Origin: CAVPRW01 sp046727435 [NCBI: bacterium]
GTDB lineage: Bacteria > Tectomicrobia > Entotheonellia > J063
Length of the DNA stretch: 6,813 nucleotides
Direction of reading: 5' to 3'
NCBI GenBank assembly: GCA_046727435.1
Contig: JBKPCR010000472.1
Coordinates: forward strand, 1-6,813
Under the pieces are notes generated by a model, which saw nothing but the letters and a program-made list of their open reading frames with translations, was not told where the DNA came from and ran no database searches. The translations under genes were made by a program, and so were the position numbers. Below are positions 1 through 6,411 of this stretch, in pieces (the first letter of the stretch is position 1; every line of letters starts with the position of its first letter).

Positions 1-193
1 TGGCAGAGGCGCGCGTCGGGCTCGACCGTGATCGCCGGCCGGACAATGCGGCACGTCCGCCGCGTCGTTTGAGCGACCGCACCCCAGCAGAGTGCACGCA
101 GGAGTGGTGTGAACGGCAGTCGTCATCCGATGGACGCTCACGTTTCCCCTGGCCCACATTATTGGGGGCAGATCATTCGCTCGAGCGTATGCC
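1..193. other. Unassigned flank outside the IS relic
   Basis: No gene is recognised here. A plus-strand frame stays open from base 3 through 284, but its product is low in complexity, rich in Arg, Ser and Pro, resembles nothing I know, and runs into the IS relic, so I treat it as chance. The minus strand gives no convincing start or family motif either. A 10-bp perfect palindrome (CGCTCGAGCG) sits at 178-187, just outside the proposed IS end; its significance is unknown. The first bases may belong to a gene lying off the left edge, which cannot be judged from this window. Confidence 0.4.
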
Positions 194-980
194 AGATCTG
201 TCACAATTTTTGAGGGGTGATAGAGACAGCCCCACTGGGCTACGGATGAGGCTGCCAGGGAGTAGAACTGTCCGGCCAGAGTGAATCCTTCTGTCCCCCT
301 TTTCCCCCTATTTGGCCTATCTTGAGCATGTGCCTGAGCTCGATGCCAACCAGAATACCTTGAGACGCCTCAAACGACTTGAACTCCGACAGTAGACGGG
401 TGACCTGCTTCATGCTGCGATGGTCTTGCTCGACGATATTGTTGAGGTACTTCACCTGGCGGATGATGATTGCCGTGCAGTGCGCCTCGTTGTACCCCCG
501 GATGGCGGCCGAATTGGTCCTGCTCCGGTCGATGGTGACCGTCTCGGGGACGCTATGGCGCCGAAGCGCCTTGATGAGGAAGTGCTGGGCTGTTTGCTGG
601 TCTCAGTGGGAGGTGAGTAGAGAGTCAATGATGTGGCCATGCTTCTCTACTGCACGGTAGATACCGCCATTGCCCAGGTACACGGTTGTAGGTCTCATCC
701 AGGCACCAGCTGAGAGACACCAGCCGCTTGTGGTGGTGGAACGCCTCTTTGAGTTGGGGACTATATTTGAGCACCCAACAATTGACGGTCGAATGGTCGA
801 CGGCAACACCACGCTCCTGCATGAGTTCTTAGGTTTGGTAGTAACTCAGGGGGTATGCCACATACCAGCGGACGCACGTGAGGATGGTTTCTTTCTCAAA
901 GTGGGTTCCCTTGAAGTTCTGCACGCTTTCTCCCTTCCTCAGACCTCTTCGAGGCTGGGCCAATGAGACACTCACAGCCC
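194..980 (-). mobile_element. Degenerate IS6-family insertion sequence (ends tentative)
   Basis: The element is defined by the transposase relic it contains (240-924). The ends are inferred: the left end begins near AGATCTGTCACAATTTTTG (194-212), and the right end, read on the minus strand from 980, begins GGGCTGTGAGTGTCTCATTG. Both carry a CTGT core close to the tip, as IS6-family terminal repeats often do, but the rest of the two ends matches poorly. The resulting length of about 790 bp and the 56-nt leader before the transposase GTG both fit the family. No 8-bp target duplication is visible (flanks CGTATGCC and TGGGGCCA). The element therefore looks old, with eroded ends, or its true borders differ by some tens of bases. 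Confidence 0.5.
240..924 (-). pseudogene. IS6-family DDE transposase, inactivated
   Basis: This is a relic of the single transposase of an IS6-type element, the enzyme that carries out replicative cointegrate formation. The reading starts at a GTG (924) preceded by the purine-rich AGGAAGGGAG. Recognisable in order are the N-terminal NFKGTHF and VRWYVAYPLSY segments, the helix-turn-helix stretch DHSTVNCWVLKY, the first catalytic Asp in LDETY, the second in TVTIDRS, and the Glu in KYLNNIVEQDHR, followed by the usual FKSFEASQGILVGIELRHML tail. About 228 codons remain, a normal family length. Inactivation is clear: TAA at 829-831 where the family has an acidic residue, a net 2-nt deletion near 657-661 (WRY to YRAVEKHG), and TGA at 603-605 where Arg is expected. 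All three catalytic residues are still encoded, so decay came by nonsense and frameshift changes, not active-site loss. No intact copy is present to supply transposase. Confidence 0.88.
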
Positions 981-1053
981 TGGGGCCAACTGTGCCCCCA
1001 CATCCAGTGTGCTCAGTACAAACTTAGGATCCAAGGCAATGTCAGCACAATCG

Positions 1054-2182
1054 CTACATAGGTGATAAACTAGAATCTGCGCGGCCATCCTGGGATTGGT
1101 TGGGCGAGATGAGTACTGTGCGAGGGGCAGATGTAGAGCTCTCGGGATCTGCAAGGGCGTGGAGGATGGGAGTATCTTGCACCGAAAACAGAATGGCGTC
1201 ATCATCGGTATCATTCGCATGCTCATGCCAAGCCCACGGTGGCACGACGAAGAAGTCGCCGGTCTTCCAGGCAAAGCGCTCGCCGTTAACGATCGTATAA
1301 CCCTCTACCCGGAAAACGTGATAGACGGCGCTATTCGCCTGCCGATGCGCCTTAGCGTGTACGCCTGACCGAATGAGCTGGATCCAACAGGCCATGGTCG
1401 GCAGCACCGGCCCACCGGTATGCGGATTAATATACTCCAATGCCACATCGTCGAAAGGGCTGGCACCAGAGGTGGCCAACTGCCGCAACGCTTCCTCGGT
1501 ACGTTCCCACTTGTAGTTGAGCAGAGGCGACGAGGGACCAGGGGCATGCTTCCAGGTGGGGCGCAATTGCCCAACGCCATAGCGATGCTCCGAGTCATTG
1601 GTTGGTTTTGTTAGGGATTGCTGCTCGCCAGCGGAAAGCTCGAAGAAGTTGGCGTCCATATCGCGCACAAACGGTAGGTCGAGTCCATCCATCCACCAGA
1701 CCGGCTCATCGCTGCCGTTGCCGTGATCGTGCCAGGTCTAAGGCGGGGTGAGAACCAAGTCGCCAGGGCCCATAAAGCACTGATCCCCTTCCACCGCAGT
1801 ATAGGCCCCTTCCCCTGGATGATGAAGTGAATAAGCGAATAGCTGAGGGCGAATGCCGGTGCGCTGGAGCGGTTTCGCCAAGCAGAAGGATCTGCACCCC
1901 GGCTCACAACGTCGATGTAGCCGCCCACTTGCCGCCGAGGCCAGGATTCATGAAGGCGATCACCCAGCGTTCGCCGCCGCGCTCGATGGGGACCTACTTC
2001 GCCGAACGATGTGCCAGGGGTGCGATGTCGGCCCAGCGCCAGAGGTAAGGGATGGCTTGCGGCTGAGGCTTGCGCGGCAGGAGCTGCAGGGCGATTTCCT
2101 AGAGCGGCACGAGATGCTGGCGTTCCAGGTCCTGGTACAGCTCGGGTAATTCGTCCAGAGTGATCTTGGGCGTGCCCGCCAT
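1054..2182 (-). pseudogene. Gentisate 1,2-dioxygenase-like bicupin, decayed
   Basis: The intact family uses Fe(II) and O2 to open the ring of gentisate (or a related hydroxybenzoate) to maleylpyruvate in the cytoplasm. The reading starts at ATG 2182, behind a perfect GGAGGAG. The N-terminal part (ELYQDLERQHLVPL, then PIERGGERWV and NPGLGGK), the first cupin (APAHRH, then FIIQGKG, then TWHDHGN) and the second cupin (SAVYHVFRVEGYTIVNGE, then FFVVPPWAWHEH) can all be followed, for a total near 373 codons, close to the family's usual length. It is broken by TAG 2099-2101, TAG 1994-1996, TGA 1904-1906 and TAG 1738-1740. There is also an apparent 8-nt insertion (about 1827-1834) and a 1-nt deletion (about 1806-1809). 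Three of the four stops replace expected Trp codons. The second cupin has AHRQ where AHRH is usual (Gln at 1339-1341). The C-terminal 212 codons (1692-1054) remain open and could in principle yield a single-cupin fragment. Its substrate within the broad family is uncertain. Confidence 0.85.
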
Positions 2183-2187
2183 CGGAG

Positions 2188-2194
2188 CTCCTCC
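2188..2194 (-). promoter_or_regulatory. Shine-Dalgarno of the cupin pseudogene
   Basis: GGAGGAG lies 5 nt before ATG 2182, a near-ideal ribosome-binding site. It fixes the start of the decayed cupin gene and shows that the translation signal has survived while the coding sequence has not. Its last bases form part of the small palindrome GGAGCTCC. Confidence 0.7.
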
Positions 2195-2203
2195 GTTGAT
2201 AAT

Positions 2204-2278
2204 AGTGCTGAGTGCTGAGGACGGCATAGAGCTCACGCTTTTCACTCAGCACTCAGCACTCATCCCTCAGCACTCGCT
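2204..2278. repeat. Heptamer-built inverted repeat, type ACTCAGC
   Basis: A perfect 16-bp inverted repeat pairs AGTGCTGAGTGCTGAG (2204-2219) with CTCAGCACTCAGCACT (2245-2260) around a 25-nt loop. The right arm belongs to a run of heptamers in phase: ACTCAGC 2244, ACTCAGC 2251, ACTCATC 2258, CCTCAGC 2265, ACTCGCT 2272. The left arm holds two copies of the complementary heptamer. The structure fills the gap between the SBP3 stop and the cupin start. On the minus-strand transcript it would form a strong hairpin, but no U-tract follows, so it is not a classical intrinsic terminator. It could stabilise or end the SBP messages before the dioxygenase gene, or be a selfish small repeat; the sequence does not decide. 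Confidence 0.85.
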
Positions 2279-2280
2279 TT

Positions 2281-3597
2281 TCATCCTTCCGCATACCGCG
2301 CGTAGATCTCCACCACCTTTTTGTGCGCGTCCTCGACAGCCTTCTCGACCTCCCAGTTCTCCACCAGCACCCGGTGCATCATGCGGCCAATTGTGTAGGT
2401 GGCCAGCACCTCACCCGCCGCTGCGTTCATGCTGCCGGGGGAGGCGAACTGGCGCCCCCGCTCCAGCATCACCCGCCAGTGCTGGAATGCGGGCCGCTTC
2501 CAGAAGTCGGACTCATACATGCCCTTGTACGGTGGCCCCCAACGTCCGTCCCCTTCTTCCATCACTACCCGGAGGTTCTCCGGTTCCATCCAGTACTGCG
2601 CCAGCCCTTTGGCCACCTCGGGGTAAGGGTTATGCTTGAAGAGGAGCCATTCCGCGGTGGTAAGCTCCTCAATCGCACCGGCCGGGCCGGCCGGCACGGG
2701 GAGCAGACCGGTCACATCGTACAACTCTTTGTCGGATTCCGCCAGGTGGGCATAGATGCTGGTGGGGTTGAGGACGAAGATCACCTGCCGCGACTGAAAC
2801 GCCTTGTTGTTGCTCTGATTATCCCAGGAGATCGCCCCTTTGGGGATGATCTTGTGCTTATTGAACATATCGGCGATCAGCTGCACGGCCTGCACCGTGC
2901 CCGGCGAGTTGAGGGCGATGGTCTTATCGTCGGCTTCAACGAGCTTCCCGCCGTAGCACCAGATCATATTCATGACGTTGTTATCGGTATCGTTCTGCAG
3001 GCCAAGGCAGATCCCATAGCCGGTCAGCTTGGGAGGCTTTTGCAGCTTTTTGCATACCTCGACGAACTCATCCCAGGTTTTGGGCGGATCGACCTTGGCA
3101 GCTTCAAGGAGATCCATGCGGGTGACCAAGGGCCAGGGGCTCACGGACTGCGGGACGCTGTAGGCTTTCCCCTTATGCATGACGGTCTTTAAGGAGACAT
3201 CGAAGAGACCGCCCGGCACTTGCTGCATCTTCTCGACGACGTCGGTCACGTCCAGTAGGTGGCCCTGGGAGCGATAGAGCGCCGCCAGGCCGCTTCCAGC
3301 CCGGGTGACATCCGGCGGGTTCCCCGCCTCGAGCGCCGCGACCGTCTTTGGTAGGACTTGTCCGCTGCCGAGTTCCACGTATTGGAGCTCGTTTTCCTTG
3401 ATTCCGGCTTGCTTGGCGTAGGCGTAACACTGGTCCTTCAGAAGCTTATCCACCTGCGGCGCCAGGGCGACGGGATTCCACACGATCAATTTCTCGCGGC
3501 GCGCCGCATGGGCCCGGCGCACCAACCACCAGGGCCCGGTCGTCGCCAGTGCTGCCGCCACCCCTGCCTGTTTCAAGATGTCGCGTCGTGTCAGCAT
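2281..3597 (-). CDS. ABC transporter solute-binding protein, copy 3 (SBP3)
   Basis: This is a periplasmic or cell-surface receptor of the extracellular solute-binding family 1 type (sugar or related polar solute), 438 aa. The start is the ATG of MLTRRDILK, chosen because all three paralogs begin there; the frame is open to a GTG at 3648, but that part is permease-derived (see 3616-3652). A Tat signal runs TRRDILK (residues 3-9), a hydrophobic stretch 11-25, then RRAHA with likely cleavage after Ala31; basic residues before the cut are typical Sec-avoidance signs. The mature protein shows LIVW near residue 37, AALEAGNPPDV 87-97, KGKAYSVP 142-149 and PPKTWDE 171-177, standard landmarks of the fold. 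It is about 84% identical to SBP2 and 78% to SBP1, without gaps. The ribosome-binding site is weaker than those of its sisters (AAAGGGATGGG, no AGGAG). It ends in TGA, whereas the permease, SBP1 and SBP2 end in TAG. The ligand is unknown. Confidence 0.92.
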   Translation of the reverse strand: MLTRRDILKQAGVAAALATTGPWWLVRRAHAARREKLIVWNPVALAPQVDKLLKDQCYAYAKQAGIKENELQYVELGSGQVLPKTVAALEAGNPPDVTRAGSGLAALYRSQGHLLDVTDVVEKMQQVPGGLFDVSLKTVMHKGKAYSVPQSVSPWPLVTRMDLLEAAKVDPPKTWDEFVEVCKKLQKPPKLTGYGICLGLQNDTDNNVMNMIWCYGGKLVEADDKTIALNSPGTVQAVQLIADMFNKHKIIPKGAISWDNQSNNKAFQSRQVIFVLNPTSIYAHLAESDKELYDVTGLLPVPAGPAGAIEELTTAEWLLFKHNPYPEVAKGLAQYWMEPENLRVVMEEGDGRWGPPYKGMYESDFWKRPAFQHWRVMLERGRQFASPGSMNAAAGEVLATYTIGRMMHRVLVENWEVEKAVEDAHKKVVEIYARYAEG

Positions 3598-3615
3598 CAC
3601 GGTTTCCCATCCCTT

Positions 3616-3652
3616 TCTTTTAACGGCCCCCAGCCTGGGCCCCTTCACACCC
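3616..3652 (-). pseudogene. Remnant of the permease 3' end ahead of SBP3
   Basis: The DNA just upstream of SBP3 encodes VKGPRLGAVKR in frame with SBP3, against VKGLTLGAVKG at the end of the intact permease (6421 onward). Over the 33 nt starting at GTGAAGGG, 25 bases match by hand count, and the alignment continues without a gap to the start codon: the distance from the permease AAA codon to the ATG is 27 nt in both places. The permease TAG stop is AAG here. Homology upstream of about 3652 is not evident. I infer that SBP3 was copied together with the last dozen or so codons of a permease gene. Confidence 0.72.
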
Positions 3653-3682
3653 GGCGGCGGAGCCGTGCGGTTGGGGGTAAGA

Positions 3683-3758
3683 ACAGGACTGAAGACTGAA
3701 TGCTGAGGACTGAGGAAGAAAAATCTTGCTCTCAGTCCTCATCACTCAGTCCTGTCTT
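3683..3758. repeat. Heptamer-built inverted repeat, type GGACTGA
   Basis: The left side is a run of heptamers: GGACTGA 3686, AGACTGA 3693, ATGCTGA 3700, GGACTGA 3707. The right side carries the complementary phase: CTCAGTC 3731, CTCATCA 3738, CTCAGTC 3745. Pairing gives an 11-bp inner stem (TGAGGACTGAG 3704-3714 with 3731-3741), a 16-nt loop, an asymmetric internal bulge, and a 10-bp outer stem (ACAGGACTGA 3683-3692 with 3746-3755). It begins 2 nt after the SBP2 stop on the transcript and sits between SBP2 and SBP3. There is no U-tract after the stem. It is built like the repeat at 2204-2278 but uses a different heptamer. Confidence 0.83.
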
Positions 3759-3760
3759 CT

Positions 3761-5077
3761 CTATCCCTCTGCATACCGGGCATAGATCTCCACCACCTTT
3801 TTGTGCGCGTCCTCGACGGACTTCTCAGCCTCCCAGTTTTCCACCAGTACCCGGTGCATCATGCGGCTGATCACGTTGGTCACTATCACTTCACCCCCCG
3901 CCGCACTCATGCTACCGGGGGAGGCGAACTGGCGTCCCTGCTCGAGCATCATGCGCCAATGCTGGAACGCCGGTCGCTGCCAGAAGTCAGACGCATACAT
4001 ACCCCTGTACGGCGGCCCCCAGCGCCCGTCCCCTTCTTCCATGACGACCCGGAGATTTTCCGGCTCCATGGAGTACTCCACTAGCCCTTTGGCCACTTCG
4101 GGATAGGGGTTGTGCTTGAAGAGGACCCATTCCCCTGTGCCGAGTGACTGGACCGACCCGGCCGGGCCGGCCGGCACAGGGAGCAGACCGGTCGCATCGT
4201 ACAGCTCTTTGTCCGACTCCGCTAGGTGGGCATAGATGCTGGTGGGGTTGAGGACGAAGATCACCTGCCGCGACTGATAGGCCTTATTATTCCCCTGATT
4301 ATCCCAGGAGATCGTCCCCTTGGGGATGATCTTATGCTTATTGAACATGTCCGCGATCAGCTGCACGGCCTGGACCGTGCCCGGCGAGTTAAGGGCGACG
4401 GTCTTATCGTCGGCCTCCACCAGTTTCCCGCCGTAGCTCCAGATCACATTCATCACGTCGTTATCGGCATCCGTGGTTAGGCCGAGGCAGATGCCAAAGC
4501 CGGTGAGCTTGGGAGGCTTCTGTAGCTTCTTGGACACCTCGATGAGCTCGTCCCAGGTCTTGGGGGGATCGACCTTGGCGGCCTCGATGAGATCGAGGCG
4601 GGTGACCAGGGGCCGGGGGCTCACCTGGTATGGGACGCCGTAGGCCTTCCCCTTATGCATGGCGGCCTCGAGGCAGATCGGAAAAAGACCCCCCGGCACT
4701 TGCTGCATCTTCTCGACGATGTCGGTCACCTCCAGGAGGTGTCCCTGGGCGCGATAGAGAGACGCCTGGCTGCTCCCGGCCCGGGCGACATCCGGCGGGT
4801 TCCCCGCCTCCAGCGCCGCGACCATCTTTGGTGCCTGTTGTCCGGTGCCGAGCTCCACGTATTGGATCTCGTTTTCCTTGATCCCGGCTTGCTTGGCGTA
4901 GGCGTAACATTGGTCCTTGAGGATCTTATCCACCTGCGGGGCCAGGGCGATCGAACTCCACACGATCAATTTCTCACGGCGCGCCGCGTGCGCTCGGCGC
5001 ACCAACCACCAGGGTGCGGTCGTCGCCAGCGCTGCCACCATCCCGGCTTGTTTCAGAACACCGCGTCGTGTCAGCAT
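3761..5077 (-). CDS. ABC transporter solute-binding protein, copy 2 (SBP2)
   Basis: This is the middle member of the array, 438 aa, starting at the ATG of MLTRRGVLK. The frame is open upstream to 5287, but that part only shadows the 3' end of SBP1 and is discarded. Tat signal: TRRGVLK, with Gly where the sisters have the commoner Asp, then a hydrophobic stretch and RRAHA with cleavage after Ala31. The fold and role are as for SBP3: extracytoplasmic capture of a solute and delivery to the permease. Its private differences lie at residues 101-106 (GSSQAS), 132-139 (FPICLEAA), 147-155 (GVPYQVSPR), 201-207 and 308-318. In several of these both sisters agree with each other against it (for example SVPQ versus GVPY at 147-150), which points to an altered binding site. 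Translation is probably coupled to SBP1, whose stop is 11 nt upstream. It ends in TAG. Confidence 0.93.
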   Translation of the reverse strand: MLTRRGVLKQAGMVAALATTAPWWLVRRAHAARREKLIVWSSIALAPQVDKILKDQCYAYAKQAGIKENEIQYVELGTGQQAPKMVAALEAGNPPDVARAGSSQASLYRAQGHLLEVTDIVEKMQQVPGGLFPICLEAAMHKGKAYGVPYQVSPRPLVTRLDLIEAAKVDPPKTWDELIEVSKKLQKPPKLTGFGICLGLTTDADNDVMNVIWSYGGKLVEADDKTVALNSPGTVQAVQLIADMFNKHKIIPKGTISWDNQGNNKAYQSRQVIFVLNPTSIYAHLAESDKELYDATGLLPVPAGPAGSVQSLGTGEWVLFKHNPYPEVAKGLVEYSMEPENLRVVMEEGDGRWGPPYRGMYASDFWQRPAFQHWRMMLEQGRQFASPGSMSAAGGEVIVTNVISRMMHRVLVENWEAEKSVEDAHKKVVEIYARYAEG

Positions 5078-5083
5078 AGCCGT

Positions 5084-5090
5084 CTCCTCT
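5084..5090 (-). promoter_or_regulatory. Shine-Dalgarno of SBP2 overlapping the SBP1 stop
   Basis: AGAGGAG lies 6 nt before ATG 5077, and its first two bases are the last two of the SBP1 TAG (5089-5091). The same AGAGGAG at the same 6-nt spacing precedes SBP1, which supports the chosen starts and suggests that ribosomes terminating on SBP1 can restart on SBP2. Confidence 0.75.
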
Positions 5091-6405
5091 ACCCCTCCGG
5101 ATAGCGCGCGTAGATCTCCACCACCTTGTTGTGCGCCTCCTCGACGGCCTTCTCCGCCTCCCAGTTTTCCACCACCACGCGGTGCATCATGCGGGCCAGC
5201 ACCGTGGTAACCCACACCTCGCTCGCTGCGGCCGTCAGGCTGCCAGGCGAGGCGAACCCGCGCCCTCGGTCCAGCATCAGACGCCAATAGTGGAACCCGG
5301 GCTTCTCCCAGAAGGGCGTGTTATACATGCCTTTGTATGGCGGACCCCAGCGCCCGCCACCTTCTTCCATCACGACTCGCAGGTTCTCCGGCTCCATGGA
5401 GTACTGGACAAACCCTTTGGCCACCTCGGGGTAGGGGTTGTGCTTGAAGAGCCACCACTCCGCCGTGCCGACCCGATCGTATTGCCCTGCCGGGCCGCCC
5501 GGCGCTGGGAGCATCCCGGTCACATCATAGAGCTCTTTGTCCGACTCCGCCAAGTGGGCATAGATGCTGCTGGCGTTCATGACGAAGATCACCTGCCGCG
5601 ACTGGTAGGCCTTGTTGTTTCCTTGATTATCCCAGGAGATCGACCCTTTGGGGATGATCTTGTGCTTGAGGTACATGTCGGCGATTAGCTTCACCGCCTG
5701 GACCGTGCCCGGCGAGTTGAGGGCCACGGTCTTATCGTCGGCTTCCACGAGTTTCCCGCCGTAGGGCCAGACCACATCCATCACATTGCCTTCGGTATCC
5801 GTGTGAAGTCCCAGGCACATGCCAAACCCCAAAAGCTTGGGAGGCTTCTGCAGCCTTTTAGACACCTCGATGAGCTCGTCCCAGGTCTTGGGGGGATCGA
5901 CCTTGGCGGCCTCCAAGATATCTAGGCGCGTGACCAGAGGCGAGGGGCTGATGGACTGCGGGACGCTGTAGGCTTTCCCCTTATACATGACGGCATTGAG
6001 AGAGGCGTCGAAGAGACCGCCTGGCACTTTCTGCATCTTCTCGACGACATCGGTCACCTCGATCAGGTGTCCCTGGGCGCGATAGAGAGCCCCCTGGCCC
6101 TGGCCGCCCCGGCAGACATCTGGCGGGTTCCCCGCCTCCAGCGATGCTACCAGCTTCGGGATCAATTGTCCGGTGCCGATTTCCACATATTGGAGCTCGT
6201 TCTCCTTGATCCCGGCTTGCTTGGCGTAGGCGTAGCACTGCTCTTTGAGGAGTTTATCTACCTGCGGCGCCAGGGCGACGGGGCTCCAGACGATCAATTT
6301 CTCGCGGCGCGCCGCGTGGGCCCGACGTACGAACCACCAGGGGGCGGTGGTCGCCAGCGCCGCCACCGCCCCGGCCTGTTTCAAGACGTCACGTCGTGTC
6401 GGCAT
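5089..6405 (-). CDS. ABC transporter solute-binding protein, copy 1 (SBP1)
   Basis: This is the permease-proximal and most divergent receptor of the array, 438 aa from the second ATG (MPTRRDVLK). An ATG two codons earlier (6411) abuts AGAGGAG with no spacing, whereas 6405 has the 6-nt spacing seen for SBP2, so 6405 is preferred. Tat signal: TRRDVLK, the hydrophobic AGAVAALATTAPWWF, then RRAHA with cleavage after Ala31. The body has the family-1 binding-protein landmarks LIVW, ASLEAGNPPDV, KGKAYSVP and PPKTWDELIEVSKRL. It is about 78% identical to both SBP2 and SBP3 by hand count, with no gaps, so it split off before the other two separated. Private positions cluster at 98-105 (CRGGQGQG), 201-214, 307-318 and 361-373, the same patches that vary in the sisters. 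It starts 15 nt after the permease stop, so the two are surely cotranscribed. It ends in TAG. The ligand is not deducible; a sugar, polyol or sugar-phosphate is the family's usual range. Confidence 0.93.
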   Translation of the reverse strand: MPTRRDVLKQAGAVAALATTAPWWFVRRAHAARREKLIVWSPVALAPQVDKLLKEQCYAYAKQAGIKENELQYVEIGTGQLIPKLVASLEAGNPPDVCRGGQGQGALYRAQGHLIEVTDVVEKMQKVPGGLFDASLNAVMYKGKAYSVPQSISPSPLVTRLDILEAAKVDPPKTWDELIEVSKRLQKPPKLLGFGMCLGLHTDTEGNVMDVVWPYGGKLVEADDKTVALNSPGTVQAVKLIADMYLKHKIIPKGSISWDNQGNNKAYQSRQVIFVMNASSIYAHLAESDKELYDVTGMLPAPGGPAGQYDRVGTAEWWLFKHNPYPEVAKGFVQYSMEPENLRVVMEEGGGRWGPPYKGMYNTPFWEKPGFHYWRLMLDRGRGFASPGSLTAAASEVWVTTVLARMMHRVVVENWEAEKAVEEAHNKVVEIYARYPEG

Positions 6406-6411
6406 ACCCAT

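Larger units (their letters stand above)
2281..6405 (-). repeat. Three-copy tandem gene array of binding proteins
   Basis: SBP1, SBP2 and SBP3 are direct tandem duplicates, each 438 codons. Spacing differs between copies: 11 nt between SBP1 and SBP2, 163 nt between SBP2 and SBP3. Residue identity by hand count is about 344/438 (1 versus 2), 343/438 (1 versus 3) and 366/438 (2 versus 3), giving the branching order SBP1, then SBP2 with SBP3. No copy shows a stop or frameshift, so all three appear maintained. Confidence 0.9.

Noticed and set aside
69-284. Plus-strand 71-codon open frame at the left edge
   Set aside because: It has a TTG start, low-complexity composition and no recognisable motif, and it overlaps the proposed IS end and the transposase 3' end.
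186-988. Target-site duplication flanking the IS6 relic
   Set aside because: The 8-bp flanks at the proposed ends do not match, nor do those of an alternative left end at 214. Either the borders are wrong or the flanks have diverged.
1738-2101. Reassigned stop codons: the in-frame TAG/TGA in the cupin gene read as Trp
   Set aside because: The permease, SBP1 and SBP2 end in TAG and SBP3 ends in TGA, Trp is TGG throughout the intact genes, and the cupin gene also has frameshifts. Decay explains all of it.
2204-2278. CRISPR-like array or intrinsic terminator
   Set aside because: Units are 7 nt with no spacers, so it is not CRISPR. On the transcript the stem is followed by no U-run, so it is not a classical terminator, although a role in mRNA 3'-end protection stays possible.
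2323-3192. Long plus-strand open frame (289 codons) opposite SBP3, with similar ones opposite SBP2 and SBP1
   Set aside because: It recurs antisense to each paralog because of high GC at third positions; it has His/Pro/Arg-rich composition, no ribosome-binding site and no family resemblance. The sense strand encodes a clear protein family.
5078-5287. N-terminal extension of SBP2 (70 residues, open frame to 5287)
   Set aside because: It overlaps the SBP1 3' end in another frame, is Gly/Arg-rich shadow sequence, and would bury the Tat signal. The ATG at 5077 has a good ribosome-binding site.
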